From JACRAO01 sp964490895 (lineage in GTDB: Bacteria > Bdellovibrionota > UBA1018), in contig CAZBEI010000101.1 in assembly GCA_964490895.1 (NCBI GenBank), positions 1-41,433 of the forward strand: DNA of 41,433 nucleotides. The letters run 5' to 3'. The translations under genes and the position numbers were made by a program. Below, in pieces: positions 32,584 through 39,301 of this stretch; position 1 is the stretch's first letter, and each line of letters starts with the position of its first letter. The notes under the pieces are model-generated. The model made no database searches. It had not been told where the DNA came from and was given only the letters and a program-made list of their open reading frames with translations.

Positions 32584-34200
32584 TTATTTAACTCGGGCCC
32601 AAGTAAAATCAGGGTCCGAACCCATGATGTGCCTCACCACTCCCTGGACTCGATCATGGTTGAGATAGACAATCGTGCGCTCATAAGTTGGAATAAGCGC
32701 GATGTCATCTAATCCGATTTTTTCGGCAGCCGCCATGAGATCCATTCTCTTTTTTGTATCCCCTGTGGCCTGTGCTTCTCGGATCAATCGATCATACTCA
32801 GAGCTGACGTATTTTCCCCGATTGTTTTCGTTCCAACTGGTCTTAAGATCTGCAAAAGTCATGGGATCTGCATAATCAGGCCCCCACCCTGCAGAGACAA
32901 TGTCAAACTCTCCGGAAGTCATTTTAGCTAACCTTTGTTTAAAAATTTGTTTGTCTATTTTCAAATCAATCCCCAAAGTCGTCTTGAGAAGATTTTGAAA
33001 GTACTCTGCCTCTTTCCCTGAATAATTTGTATCTCCAGTTAACCAAACCAAGGCTGGAGGCTTTGCCAAGCCTAATTCCTTCATGGCAAGGCTCAAGTAT
33101 TTTTTTGCTTCAGCCACATTTTTCTTAGGAGCCGCATACGGATGTTCCCCTCTAAAAGTGGTCTTATAGCCATGGACCCACGAAGGGATTAAAGTTTTTG
33201 CAGGTTTGGTGCCAGGAATTCCAACGACTTTATTGACCAATTCGGCTGGATCAAAAGCGAGCTGAATGGCTTTTCGCAGATTTTTATTCCGTGTCAATTT
33301 TCCTTCTCTAAAATTAAACTCTAAATACCAGACCGAGCCATCCATAAAGCTTTTCATCTTAAAGCCTTCACTCTGGGCTTTTGGGAGGTCATCTTTGTCC
33401 ATGCGTTCTAAAACATCAATTTTTCCGTCTTTAAAAAAATTAAACAAAGCGTTGTTGTCTGGAGTGATATAGGGAATGTCAATTTCGTCTACTTGAATTC
33501 GACTCTTATCCCAATAGTTAGGATTTTTTTCCATTTTGAGCGAAGCTCCATGCACCCATTTTGTTAAAACAAAAGGCCCATTGCCCAAAAGGTCTCCTGC
33601 ATCGGCTGCGTATTTGTCTTGCTTTGTATTATAAAAATCTTCTCTCACTGGAAGGTAAGTTGGAAACGTCGTCAGACCTACAAAATAGGCACAAGGCTTT
33701 TCTAATGAAATCTTAATGGTAGTGTCATCGATAGCCACAGCACCTAAACTTGTGCCAGGCTGTTTTCCGAGGTTGATCGCCTCTGCGTTTTTTATGGGAT
33801 AGAGAATAAAGGCATACTCAGAAGCCATTTTTGGATCCAGTGCTGTTTTCCAAGCAAAAATAAAATCTTGAGCTCGGACAGGTTTTCCATCGGACCACTT
33901 GGCATTTTTTCGAAGGTAAAAAGTCACTTCTTTATCTGTCACTTTCCAACGCTCGGCTACCCCTGCGATGACTTCGTTATTTTTTCCATTTCGGGTGAGC
34001 CCTTCCATCACATGGCCTAAGACAAAAATACTTTGTTGATCAGTGGCCTTCATGGAGTTGAGCTGAGGCGGTTCGGCCCTCAAGGCAAAATGAACTACTT
34101 TTTTTGCGTTTTCTACTGAGGCCAGTGCTCGTATTGAAGTTAAAGTTAAAGTCAAAGCCGAAGTTAAAGCTATTATGACGACAAGAATTTTTTTACTCAT
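32584..34200 (-). CDS. oppA: oligopeptide-binding protein OppA (SBP family 5)
   Basis: A 538-residue periplasmic solute-binding protein that captures peptides for the OppBCDF importer. The signal peptide (residues 1 to about 28) ends in ALA and has no lipobox, so the protein is soluble. Family 5 features: FALRAEPPQLNSM, VMEGLTR, AERWKVTDKEVTFYLRKNAKWSDGKPV and NGPFVLTKW with KNPNYWD. The hydrophobic core of the signal is encoded by six RAAGYY-type hexamers (34136-34171). The ribosome site AAAGGGAG lies before the ATG, and a sigma-54-like promoter lies 35-50 bp upstream. As first gene it sets the operon's expression. Confidence 0.94.
   Translation of the reverse strand: MSKKILVVIIALTSALTLTLTSIRALASVENAKKVVHFALRAEPPQLNSMKATDQQSIFVLGHVMEGLTRNGKNNEVIAGVAERWKVTDKEVTFYLRKNAKWSDGKPVRAQDFIFAWKTALDPKMASEYAFILYPIKNAEAINLGKQPGTSLGAVAIDDTTIKISLEKPCAYFVGLTTFPTYLPVREDFYNTKQDKYAADAGDLLGNGPFVLTKWVHGASLKMEKNPNYWDKSRIQVDEIDIPYITPDNNALFNFFKDGKIDVLERMDKDDLPKAQSEGFKMKSFMDGSVWYLEFNFREGKLTRNKNLRKAIQLAFDPAELVNKVVGIPGTKPAKTLIPSWVHGYKTTFRGEHPYAAPKKNVAEAKKYLSLAMKELGLAKPPALVWLTGDTNYSGKEAEYFQNLLKTTLGIDLKIDKQIFKQRLAKMTSGEFDIVSAGWGPDYADPMTFADLKTSWNENNRGKYVSSEYDRLIREAQATGDTKKRMDLMAAAEKIGLDDIALIPTYERTIVYLNHDRVQGVVRHIMGSDPDFTWARVK
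34136..34171. repeat. six imperfect hexanucleotide repeats in the OppA signal sequence
   Basis: Plus-strand units GAAGTT, AAAGTT, AAAGTC, AAAGCC, GAAGTT and AAAGCT follow each other without gaps. On the coding strand they specify alternating Leu/Thr-type residues in the signal peptide core. Slippage by whole units would change signal length without frameshift. Confidence 0.6.
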
Positions 34201-34234
34201 TTTTTTCTCCCTTTTAAATCCCCGCCCAAGCTAA

Positions 34235-34250
34235 TGCAAACTCTGGGCCA
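34235..34250 (-). promoter_or_regulatory. candidate sigma-54 promoter of the opp operon
   Basis: Minus strand TGGCCCAGAGTTTGCA matches the sigma-54 consensus TGGCACG-N4-TTGCW, with the invariant GG and GC exactly ten bases apart and TTGCA intact. Predicted transcription would start near 34224, leaving a leader of about 24 bases that contains the ribosome site. Upstream bases contain two TGCCAAAA copies and an inverted repeat that could bind an activator. Confidence 0.65.
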
Positions 34251-34311
34251 CGAAAGTTCTATAACACCAAATGGTTTTTTTGCCAAAATTTTAAAAAAGT
34301 GCCAAAAGGAA

Positions 34312-34335
34312 ACTAAAATGCAGTGCCATTTTAGT
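34312..34335. promoter_or_regulatory. inverted repeat upstream of the sigma-54 promoter, possible activator site
   Basis: ACTAAAATG (34312-34320) and CATTTTAGT (34327-34335) are perfect inverted arms around six bases. The site is 62-100 bp upstream of the -24 element of the candidate opp promoter, the usual range for enhancer-type activator sites. A stem-loop role is also possible. Confidence 0.4.
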
Positions 34336-34336
34336 C

Positions 34337-34524
34337 CTAGTGCCTCGACCACTTAATTCTTAGCGGAAGTTGCGGATGATTTTTGAGCGAGACGAGGAAG
34401 TCAAACAGAAAAGTCCGAGGCATATCCTCTGAGATATGTTGAGGATTTTTCTGTGAAGACTGACAAAGTCGTAGCCAAAAAGCATCCAGTCAAACCGCTA
34501 AGAATTAAGTGGTCGAGGCACTAG
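34337..34524. repeat. 188-bp palindromic element with perfect 30-bp terminal inverted repeats
   Basis: The ends (34337-34366 and 34495-34524) are exact reverse complements over 30 bases, each with CTAG at the outer tip. The interior is also an imperfect palindrome, with a 21-bp inner stem (two mismatches, a few G-U pairs) near the centre around a CTCTGA loop. The whole element could fold into one long hairpin. It begins 4 bp after the GH1 stop and fills most of the 328-bp gap between that gene and oppA. No open frame is inside. It resembles a MITE or a large REP-type unit; no second copy is present in this window. Confidence 0.75.
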
Positions 34525-34528
34525 AGAA

Positions 34529-35947
34529 CTACATTCTTTCTTTGATGGCGTGCGAGTACACCCAAAAACTAGTTCGTGGCACTCGCTTTAGATCTTGATC
34601 ATATTTGATTTCTAATAACCCAAACCGATGCCCATAGCCCTGAAGCCATTCAAAATTATCCATCAAGCTCCAGTGATAGTACCCTAAGACCTCTAAACCT
34701 GGCATCGAACCCAATGGCGAACCTATAAGGTGATCCAAAAAATGGAGGTGGCCTTTGATAAAATCAGACCTCCTAGAATCCTCGGCATCGGCAAGACCGT
34801 TTTCTGTCACCACAAGGGGGAGATCAAAATGCTCTGCCGTCTGCCTTAAAATGCGCTCCAATCCGTCTGGATAAATTGCGTTTCCGTTGTCGCCTTTTGT
34901 ACCCTCTGGAGTCACCCACTCTACTTTCAGTAAATTGAGGGGATTGTATCGAATGAGGTATTGAGTATAATAGTTCACTCCCATCCAATCCATAAAAGAG
35001 CCGGTGGCCCAAGGAGGCAAGTCTTCTTTAGGAAAAGCTCTTTCAAAGTTTTTTCCAAATGTCATTTCAGGGAGAAGTTCAAACTTCATAACACCTGTCT
35101 CAATCCCTTTTAGAAAATCCCAGTTGTTGACCTTGGCCACCCAATCAGCGGCCCGCACGTCTTTTATATTTCTGGGATTAAAAGCGTCGTAAATCTGAAA
35201 AGAATTGGCCAAGCCCACTCCTCTTAATTTCCCGTCTCTGCCTCTCGCTTTTGGAGATGTACCTTGCAGTTCATGAATTTTGTAAGCTGTCATCCGATGT
35301 GCTCTTGCAATATTAAAAGCAGCTTCATAGGCAGAATCTAGAGATTTTATAGCGGGTGGGATTTCGCCTTTGAGATACCCCATGATTACTAAAATCATAG
35401 GTTCATTAAATGTAATCCAAAGGTCACAAAGATCGCCCAGATTTTGGACTACAAACTGGGCATACTCTAAAAACCACTTGGGACTTTCTGGATTAAGCCA
35501 ACCTCCTTTTTCGTGAAACCACTTGGGGTGAGTAAAATGATGAAGTGCAATCATGGGTTTTATCCCATGAGAGCGCATGAGCTCAAACTGCGCCCTATAA
35601 TGGAGGATCACCTCTTGGCTAAAAAGCCCCTGCATGGGCTCAATTTTTTCCCATGCCAGAGAGGTCCGAAGGCTCGTCAACCCTAGGTTTTTTGCCCATT
35701 CGTAGTCGTCACTATAACGGTTCCAGTGGTCAATAGCGCGATCGGCTGTGTCCCCATTTTTTATGGGTGAACTCTCGGCATGCTCAAAAGCATACCAGTC
35801 ACTGTTTGCACCCCCGCCTTGTATCCCCTCTGTTTGGTGGGCAGAATAGGCCGCCCCCCAGAGAAACGTTTTAGGATAGGTGGCATAAGATAAGCCACAG
35901 GACAAAAAAGAATAAACAACAATGGCCCTTGCAATAAAAATTTTCAC
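34529..35947 (-). CDS. secreted glycoside hydrolase family 1 (beta-glucosidase-like)
   Basis: A 472-residue retaining glycosidase with a (beta/alpha)8 barrel. The acid/base Glu182 is in WITFNEPM and the nucleophile Glu382 is in VVTENGLAD. The sugar-binding segments FLWGAAYSAHQTEG, RTSLAWEKIEP, HHFTHPKWF and YYHWSLMDNFEWLQGY are intact. It would cleave beta-glucosides or related beta-glycosides. The N-terminal MKIFIARAIVVYSFLSCGLSYA is a signal peptide, notable because most bacterial GH1 enzymes are cytosolic. An AAAGGGGG ribosome site precedes the ATG. It stands alone between the palindromic element and the divergent toxin-antitoxin pair. Confidence 0.94.
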   Translation of the reverse strand: MKIFIARAIVVYSFLSCGLSYATYPKTFLWGAAYSAHQTEGIQGGGANSDWYAFEHAESSPIKNGDTADRAIDHWNRYSDDYEWAKNLGLTSLRTSLAWEKIEPMQGLFSQEVILHYRAQFELMRSHGIKPMIALHHFTHPKWFHEKGGWLNPESPKWFLEYAQFVVQNLGDLCDLWITFNEPMILVIMGYLKGEIPPAIKSLDSAYEAAFNIARAHRMTAYKIHELQGTSPKARGRDGKLRGVGLANSFQIYDAFNPRNIKDVRAADWVAKVNNWDFLKGIETGVMKFELLPEMTFGKNFERAFPKEDLPPWATGSFMDWMGVNYYTQYLIRYNPLNLLKVEWVTPEGTKGDNGNAIYPDGLERILRQTAEHFDLPLVVTENGLADAEDSRRSDFIKGHLHFLDHLIGSPLGSMPGLEVLGYYHWSLMDNFEWLQGYGHRFGLLEIKYDQDLKRVPRTSFWVYSHAIKERM

Positions 35948-36052
35948 AGATACCCCCTTTTAGATTTTTTAGAATATTTCAGAGTTTTGAGGTTAATTCA
36001 AGAACTTATGCTTATTATTGTATTTTCCTTCTACTTCTACTATCTTTTGATA

Positions 36053-36460
36053 ATGGAGAACTCAGACACCCAAGAAGTCACTATCTTTTCTGGAAAAATT
36101 GTAATTACTCCCCTGCTTAAAGCTCAAAAAACATTCGAAGAAGCGCTCTTAGAAGCCCATTCACAATTAGAACAAGATGGAACCATACAGAGGTTTGAGT
36201 ACACCTTCGAACTGCTTTGGAAAACGCTCAAAAGAATCCTCAATTACAAAGGCATGGATGTCAACACACCAAGAGATACTTTTCGCTTAGCTGCTAAAGA
36301 AAATCTGCTTGAGGATCCAGAAGTTTGGTTTCACTTTTTAGAGCACAGAAACGAAACTGTTCACATCTACAACCAAGAAGTCGCTCAAAACATTTTTGCT
36401 GCTTTAGCTAGCTTTAGGGATGAGCTGAGAAAAGTAACTGAAAAAATTAAAGCATTATGA
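36053..36460 (+). CDS. HEPN-domain toxin (HI0074-like) of a HEPN/MNT pair
   Basis: A 135-residue helical HEPN protein from the ATG at 36053; an earlier in-frame start would add a hydrophobic stretch not expected in this family. EHRNETVHIYN contains the full RX4HXY motif (Arg and His for RNA cleavage, Tyr as the site modified by the partner antitoxin in characterised HepT/MntA systems). The first half (FEYTFELLWKTLKRIL and PRDTFRLAAKENLL) is typical of HI0074-type proteins. Overlaps the nucleotidyltransferase by 4 bp (ATGA). Confidence 0.9.
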   Translation: MENSDTQEVTIFSGKIVITPLLKAQKTFEEALLEAHSQLEQDGTIQRFEYTFELLWKTLKRILNYKGMDVNTPRDTFRLAAKENLLEDPEVWFHFLEHRNETVHIYNQEVAQNIFAALASFRDELRKVTEKIKAL

Positions 36461-36768
36461 AAAGAATCGATGTGGCTCCTCACGAATTAAAAACAGTTAA
36501 GGAAATTTTAGAAAAAACAGTAGCCCCTGAAACCCTCATTATTATATTTGGATCTCGCATTAAAGGAACTCACAAAAAATTCTCTGATTTAGACATTTGC
36601 CTCAAATATACGAGTCCCATTTCTTCGAAAACCATGGGAGACTTAAGAGAACTTTTTGAGTGTAGCAATCTCCCCTACAAAGTTGACTTAGTAGATTATA
36701 GGAACATTTCGCCCGCATTTCAAAAAATAGTAGACAAAGAAGGTAATGCTTTAAGTCTAAAGTCCTGA
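36457..36768 (+). CDS. MNT-type nucleotidyltransferase antitoxin (HI0073-like)
   Basis: A 103-residue minimal nucleotidyltransferase. IIIFGSRIKGTHKKFSDLDICL gives the complete GSX10DXD active-site motif, and VDLVDY supplies the third carboxylate. In studied pairs this antitoxin adds AMP to the HEPN Tyr and blocks its RNase activity. Gene order toxin-then-antitoxin and the 4-bp overlap match known modules. Both active sites look intact, so this is probably functional. Confidence 0.9.
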   Translation: MKRIDVAPHELKTVKEILEKTVAPETLIIIFGSRIKGTHKKFSDLDICLKYTSPISSKTMGDLRELFECSNLPYKVDLVDYRNISPAFQKIVDKEGNALSLKS

Positions 36769-36856
36769 CATTCACTCGTACTATTGGGACAGCTCAGCTC
36801 ATTATTACTATACTAATTTAGTCTATAACCAGAAAAATATAAATTTACTCGGGAAT

Positions 36857-37189
36857 GTGATTTATATTGGGTGCTTTTTCCCTCCCGACCTTCGTCAAAT
36901 CGAAATCCTGCTCAATAAAGACAATCCAGACCTATCCGATTGTATAAAAACAGGAGAATGCACTAGAACTGCTTTTCTCTCTAACGATGAAGCGCGATAT
37001 AAATTAGATCCTTGGATTATCGAAGCTGCAAATCTGTATGGCATTGAACCTGGATTTTTAAAAGCACTCATCCATGTCGAGACTGACTTAGACCCATTTG
37101 CAGAAAATGAGAACGAAAAAGAAAATAATCCTTCTTGCAATTACAATATTTCAGAGATTATACATGAATTCAAGATCATATCATGTTAG
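36857..37189 (+). pseudogene. truncated lytic transglycosylase (SLT) fragment
   Basis: A 110-codon frame from GTG. Residues about 50-80 (WIIEAANLYGIEPGFLKAL followed by HVETDLDPFA) match the start of a soluble-lytic-transglycosylase domain, including the catalytic Glu position in HVET. The next conserved blocks (the Gly-Leu-Met-Gln motif and beyond) are missing, and the frame ends in unrelated sequence. There is no signal peptide. I read it as a decayed gene; a free-standing short protein is the alternative. It lies 27 bp before the SleB-like gene. Confidence 0.55.
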
Positions 37190-37216
37190 TATTAAATCTC
37201 CTTTTAGGAGAAAGTA

Positions 37217-38674
37217 TTGAAACTTAAACACTGTTTTCTGATTTTTTTGAGCATTATCTTTTTTGGAGCTAGCACTCCAGAACCAAAAGAAGATCAGCTT
37301 GTCGAACTGCCTAATGGTGCTACCGGACTCATTACTAAAGTAGAAAAAGATCCAGAAAATGATAAGTGGAAAGTTTCTTTTATCCTACTCACTCAGTCTG
37401 AATCCACTAAAACAACAAGTGGACAGATCGGCAATAAAGGTGGTGCCTATCATATATCTTATACAAGTGGAGACAAAAGATTTAATTTTTACCCTCCTCA
37501 AAAAGAGCTCGTATTGGATCCAGAGCTAGTCAAAAAAGATCCCCTATCAAGAACGTTTATTCCTCATCGTCACGGCTATGTCATCACTACGGAGTCAGTA
37601 CAAGGCTATGAATATTCAGACGAAAAAGAGCAGTGGCTTGAAAATAATAATTTTGAACCTGGAACAAGCCTCGAGGTGAATCCCTCTAAATCTGTTTACA
37701 GGGATACTCAAGGATTGTGGATTCCAGTTACTATCAAAGATAAAAATGAGATTAAAACAATCTATCTCCTAGACTCAAAAGTAAAATATTTTTCTGATCT
37801 CCCAGAAGCTCTATTAAAAATCACTCAGCAGCTAGAGCCAAAGACAGTATGCACAGACGACAATCAACTAAAAAGCGTTTTACCATACGAAATTTCTTAT
37901 TACCGAGAGGCGATGGAGGAAATAAGAAATAAAATTAAAAAAAGGCTCACCCAAGCAGAACTTGATTTACTAAAAATATGTGCGTTTGGTGGAACTTGCG
38001 AAAACCTAGAGACAATCCGAACCAAAGTTTTTTCGGCTTTTTACACTCTAGATCAAAGCGAACGGGATTTTCTTGCCACCTCCTGTACAGCTTTTGGAGA
38101 AGCAAGGACTGGAGCTAGCTCTTATGCTACACCAGAAACACGCGTCAATATGGCGGCTGTAATCAAAGTCCTAAAAAATCGACTCGAAAAAGCAAAAAAA
38201 ACATTTCCCGATGCCGAGCTTTTAGACATTGCTTTGCAGAACGCACAATTCACAATGTATTCGCCCAATGATCCTAATTGGGTCAAATTTCTTTTAGGTC
38301 CAAACGAAGTCAATAAAAGTAACGAACCCGTTGCTCCTAAGAATGAGTATGACGTCTCTTATATGGCGTACCGAGATCAAGTGATTGGAGTCAGATACGG
38401 CACAGCTCTCGACGATCCCGAACTTCTCCATTATTACATAAACAAACGTCCTTATTGGGCCCGCCTTAAAAAAATATCAGTTTCTAAAAAAAACAAAAAG
38501 GGGAAAGTCATTATGGAAACAATGTATGTTGCAGACACTATACCTCGGGCCCAATTGACTCTCACAATTCCTCCCCCTCCTGACAATACTGAACGAGCCA
38601 TTACAATACATAACTTTATGACAAGAGTGGCTATAGGATTTGAACATAATGCTTGGAGTGGCAAGATAAAATGA
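37217..38674 (+). CDS. secreted SleB-like cell-wall hydrolase candidate
   Basis: A 485-residue protein that starts at TTG (37217), supported by AGGAG six bases upstream and a following signal peptide (KLKHCFLIFLSIIFFGAS). The N-terminal 230 residues are beta-rich and unrecognised. From about residue 285 the sequence resembles cell wall hydrolases of the SleB type: TAFGEARTGA with the catalytic-position Glu, VNMAAVIKVLKNRLEKA, and LQNAQFTMYSPND corresponding to the QFS motif. Similarity is distant. It would cut peptidoglycan glycan strands. It is coupled to a small secreted partner by a 4-bp overlap and lies after a transglycosylase fragment, an association that supports a wall-related role. 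Confidence 0.72.
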   Translation: MKLKHCFLIFLSIIFFGASTPEPKEDQLVELPNGATGLITKVEKDPENDKWKVSFILLTQSESTKTTSGQIGNKGGAYHISYTSGDKRFNFYPPQKELVLDPELVKKDPLSRTFIPHRHGYVITTESVQGYEYSDEKEQWLENNNFEPGTSLEVNPSKSVYRDTQGLWIPVTIKDKNEIKTIYLLDSKVKYFSDLPEALLKITQQLEPKTVCTDDNQLKSVLPYEISYYREAMEEIRNKIKKRLTQAELDLLKICAFGGTCENLETIRTKVFSAFYTLDQSERDFLATSCTAFGEARTGASSYATPETRVNMAAVIKVLKNRLEKAKKTFPDAELLDIALQNAQFTMYSPNDPNWVKFLLGPNEVNKSNEPVAPKNEYDVSYMAYRDQVIGVRYGTALDDPELLHYYINKRPYWARLKKISVSKKNKKGKVIMETMYVADTIPRAQLTLTIPPPPDNTERAITIHNFMTRVAIGFEHNAWSGKIK

Positions 38675-39126
38675 AATTAAAAATTTATATTATTCTTTTT
38701 TTGCTTTGTTTTAATTTTAGCACGCGTTGCATTGCTAAAACTTTGCAAGGCTGGAAAGTTTATTCAGATAAAACCATAATAAGTGCAAAAAATACCGCCT
38801 TACCAGAACTCACTGTCCCATTAAAGTCTGCTGGAGGAACTCCTAAGATATTAGAATGGAACTCTTCGCCCATGAACCCTAAAATCTGGGTTCTTACTTA
38901 TCATGCGGGTGTGGCTGGAACTTCGCATTTTTATGAAATCACAAGAGCCGTACTTGTGGATACCTTAAGAAATAAAATCCTAGGAGACGCTCCCTTAAAA
39001 TATATCCCTATCGACGATGCCCCTGCACTCACCCAACCGCAATGGGAGTGGAGTAAAGTGGGCCTCATTGTCAAGGACATCTCCTTTAATGAAAATCTAA
39101 AATTGCATTGGGAAATTCAGCCTTAA
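38671..39126 (+). CDS. small secreted protein of unknown function
   Basis: A 151-residue protein with a signal peptide (MKLKIYIILFLLCFNFSTRCIA). I chose the ATG at 38671 because it overlaps the SleB-like stop as ATGA; an earlier in-frame start has no ribosome site. The mature protein is beta-rich with many Trp (LEWNSSPMNPKIWVLTY, WEWSKVGLIVKD). No family or catalytic motif is recognised. Coupling to the SleB-like gene suggests a partner, inhibitor or chaperone of that enzyme. Confidence 0.75.
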   Translation: MKLKIYIILFLLCFNFSTRCIAKTLQGWKVYSDKTIISAKNTALPELTVPLKSAGGTPKILEWNSSPMNPKIWVLTYHAGVAGTSHFYEITRAVLVDTLRNKILGDAPLKYIPIDDAPALTQPQWEWSKVGLIVKDISFNENLKLHWEIQP

Positions 39127-39301
39127 TCTCCAAGCGCGCTTTCTACCTTCTGCAAGATGGGAGATTTGTTTTAAAAGAATGATCGAAGCAAGGGTTACTC
39201 CACAGATCTCATATTGACAGCAAAGCCGCCCGATACTGAAAATTCTGCCTGCTTATTAAAGTTGAACAACAAAAAAAGAAGCAAACTCACTCTTGATATT
39301 A

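Noticed and set aside
39127..39301. Possible small RNA or terminator in the convergent gap
   Set aside because: No stem with T-run and no promoter pattern seen; nothing supportable in these 175 bases.
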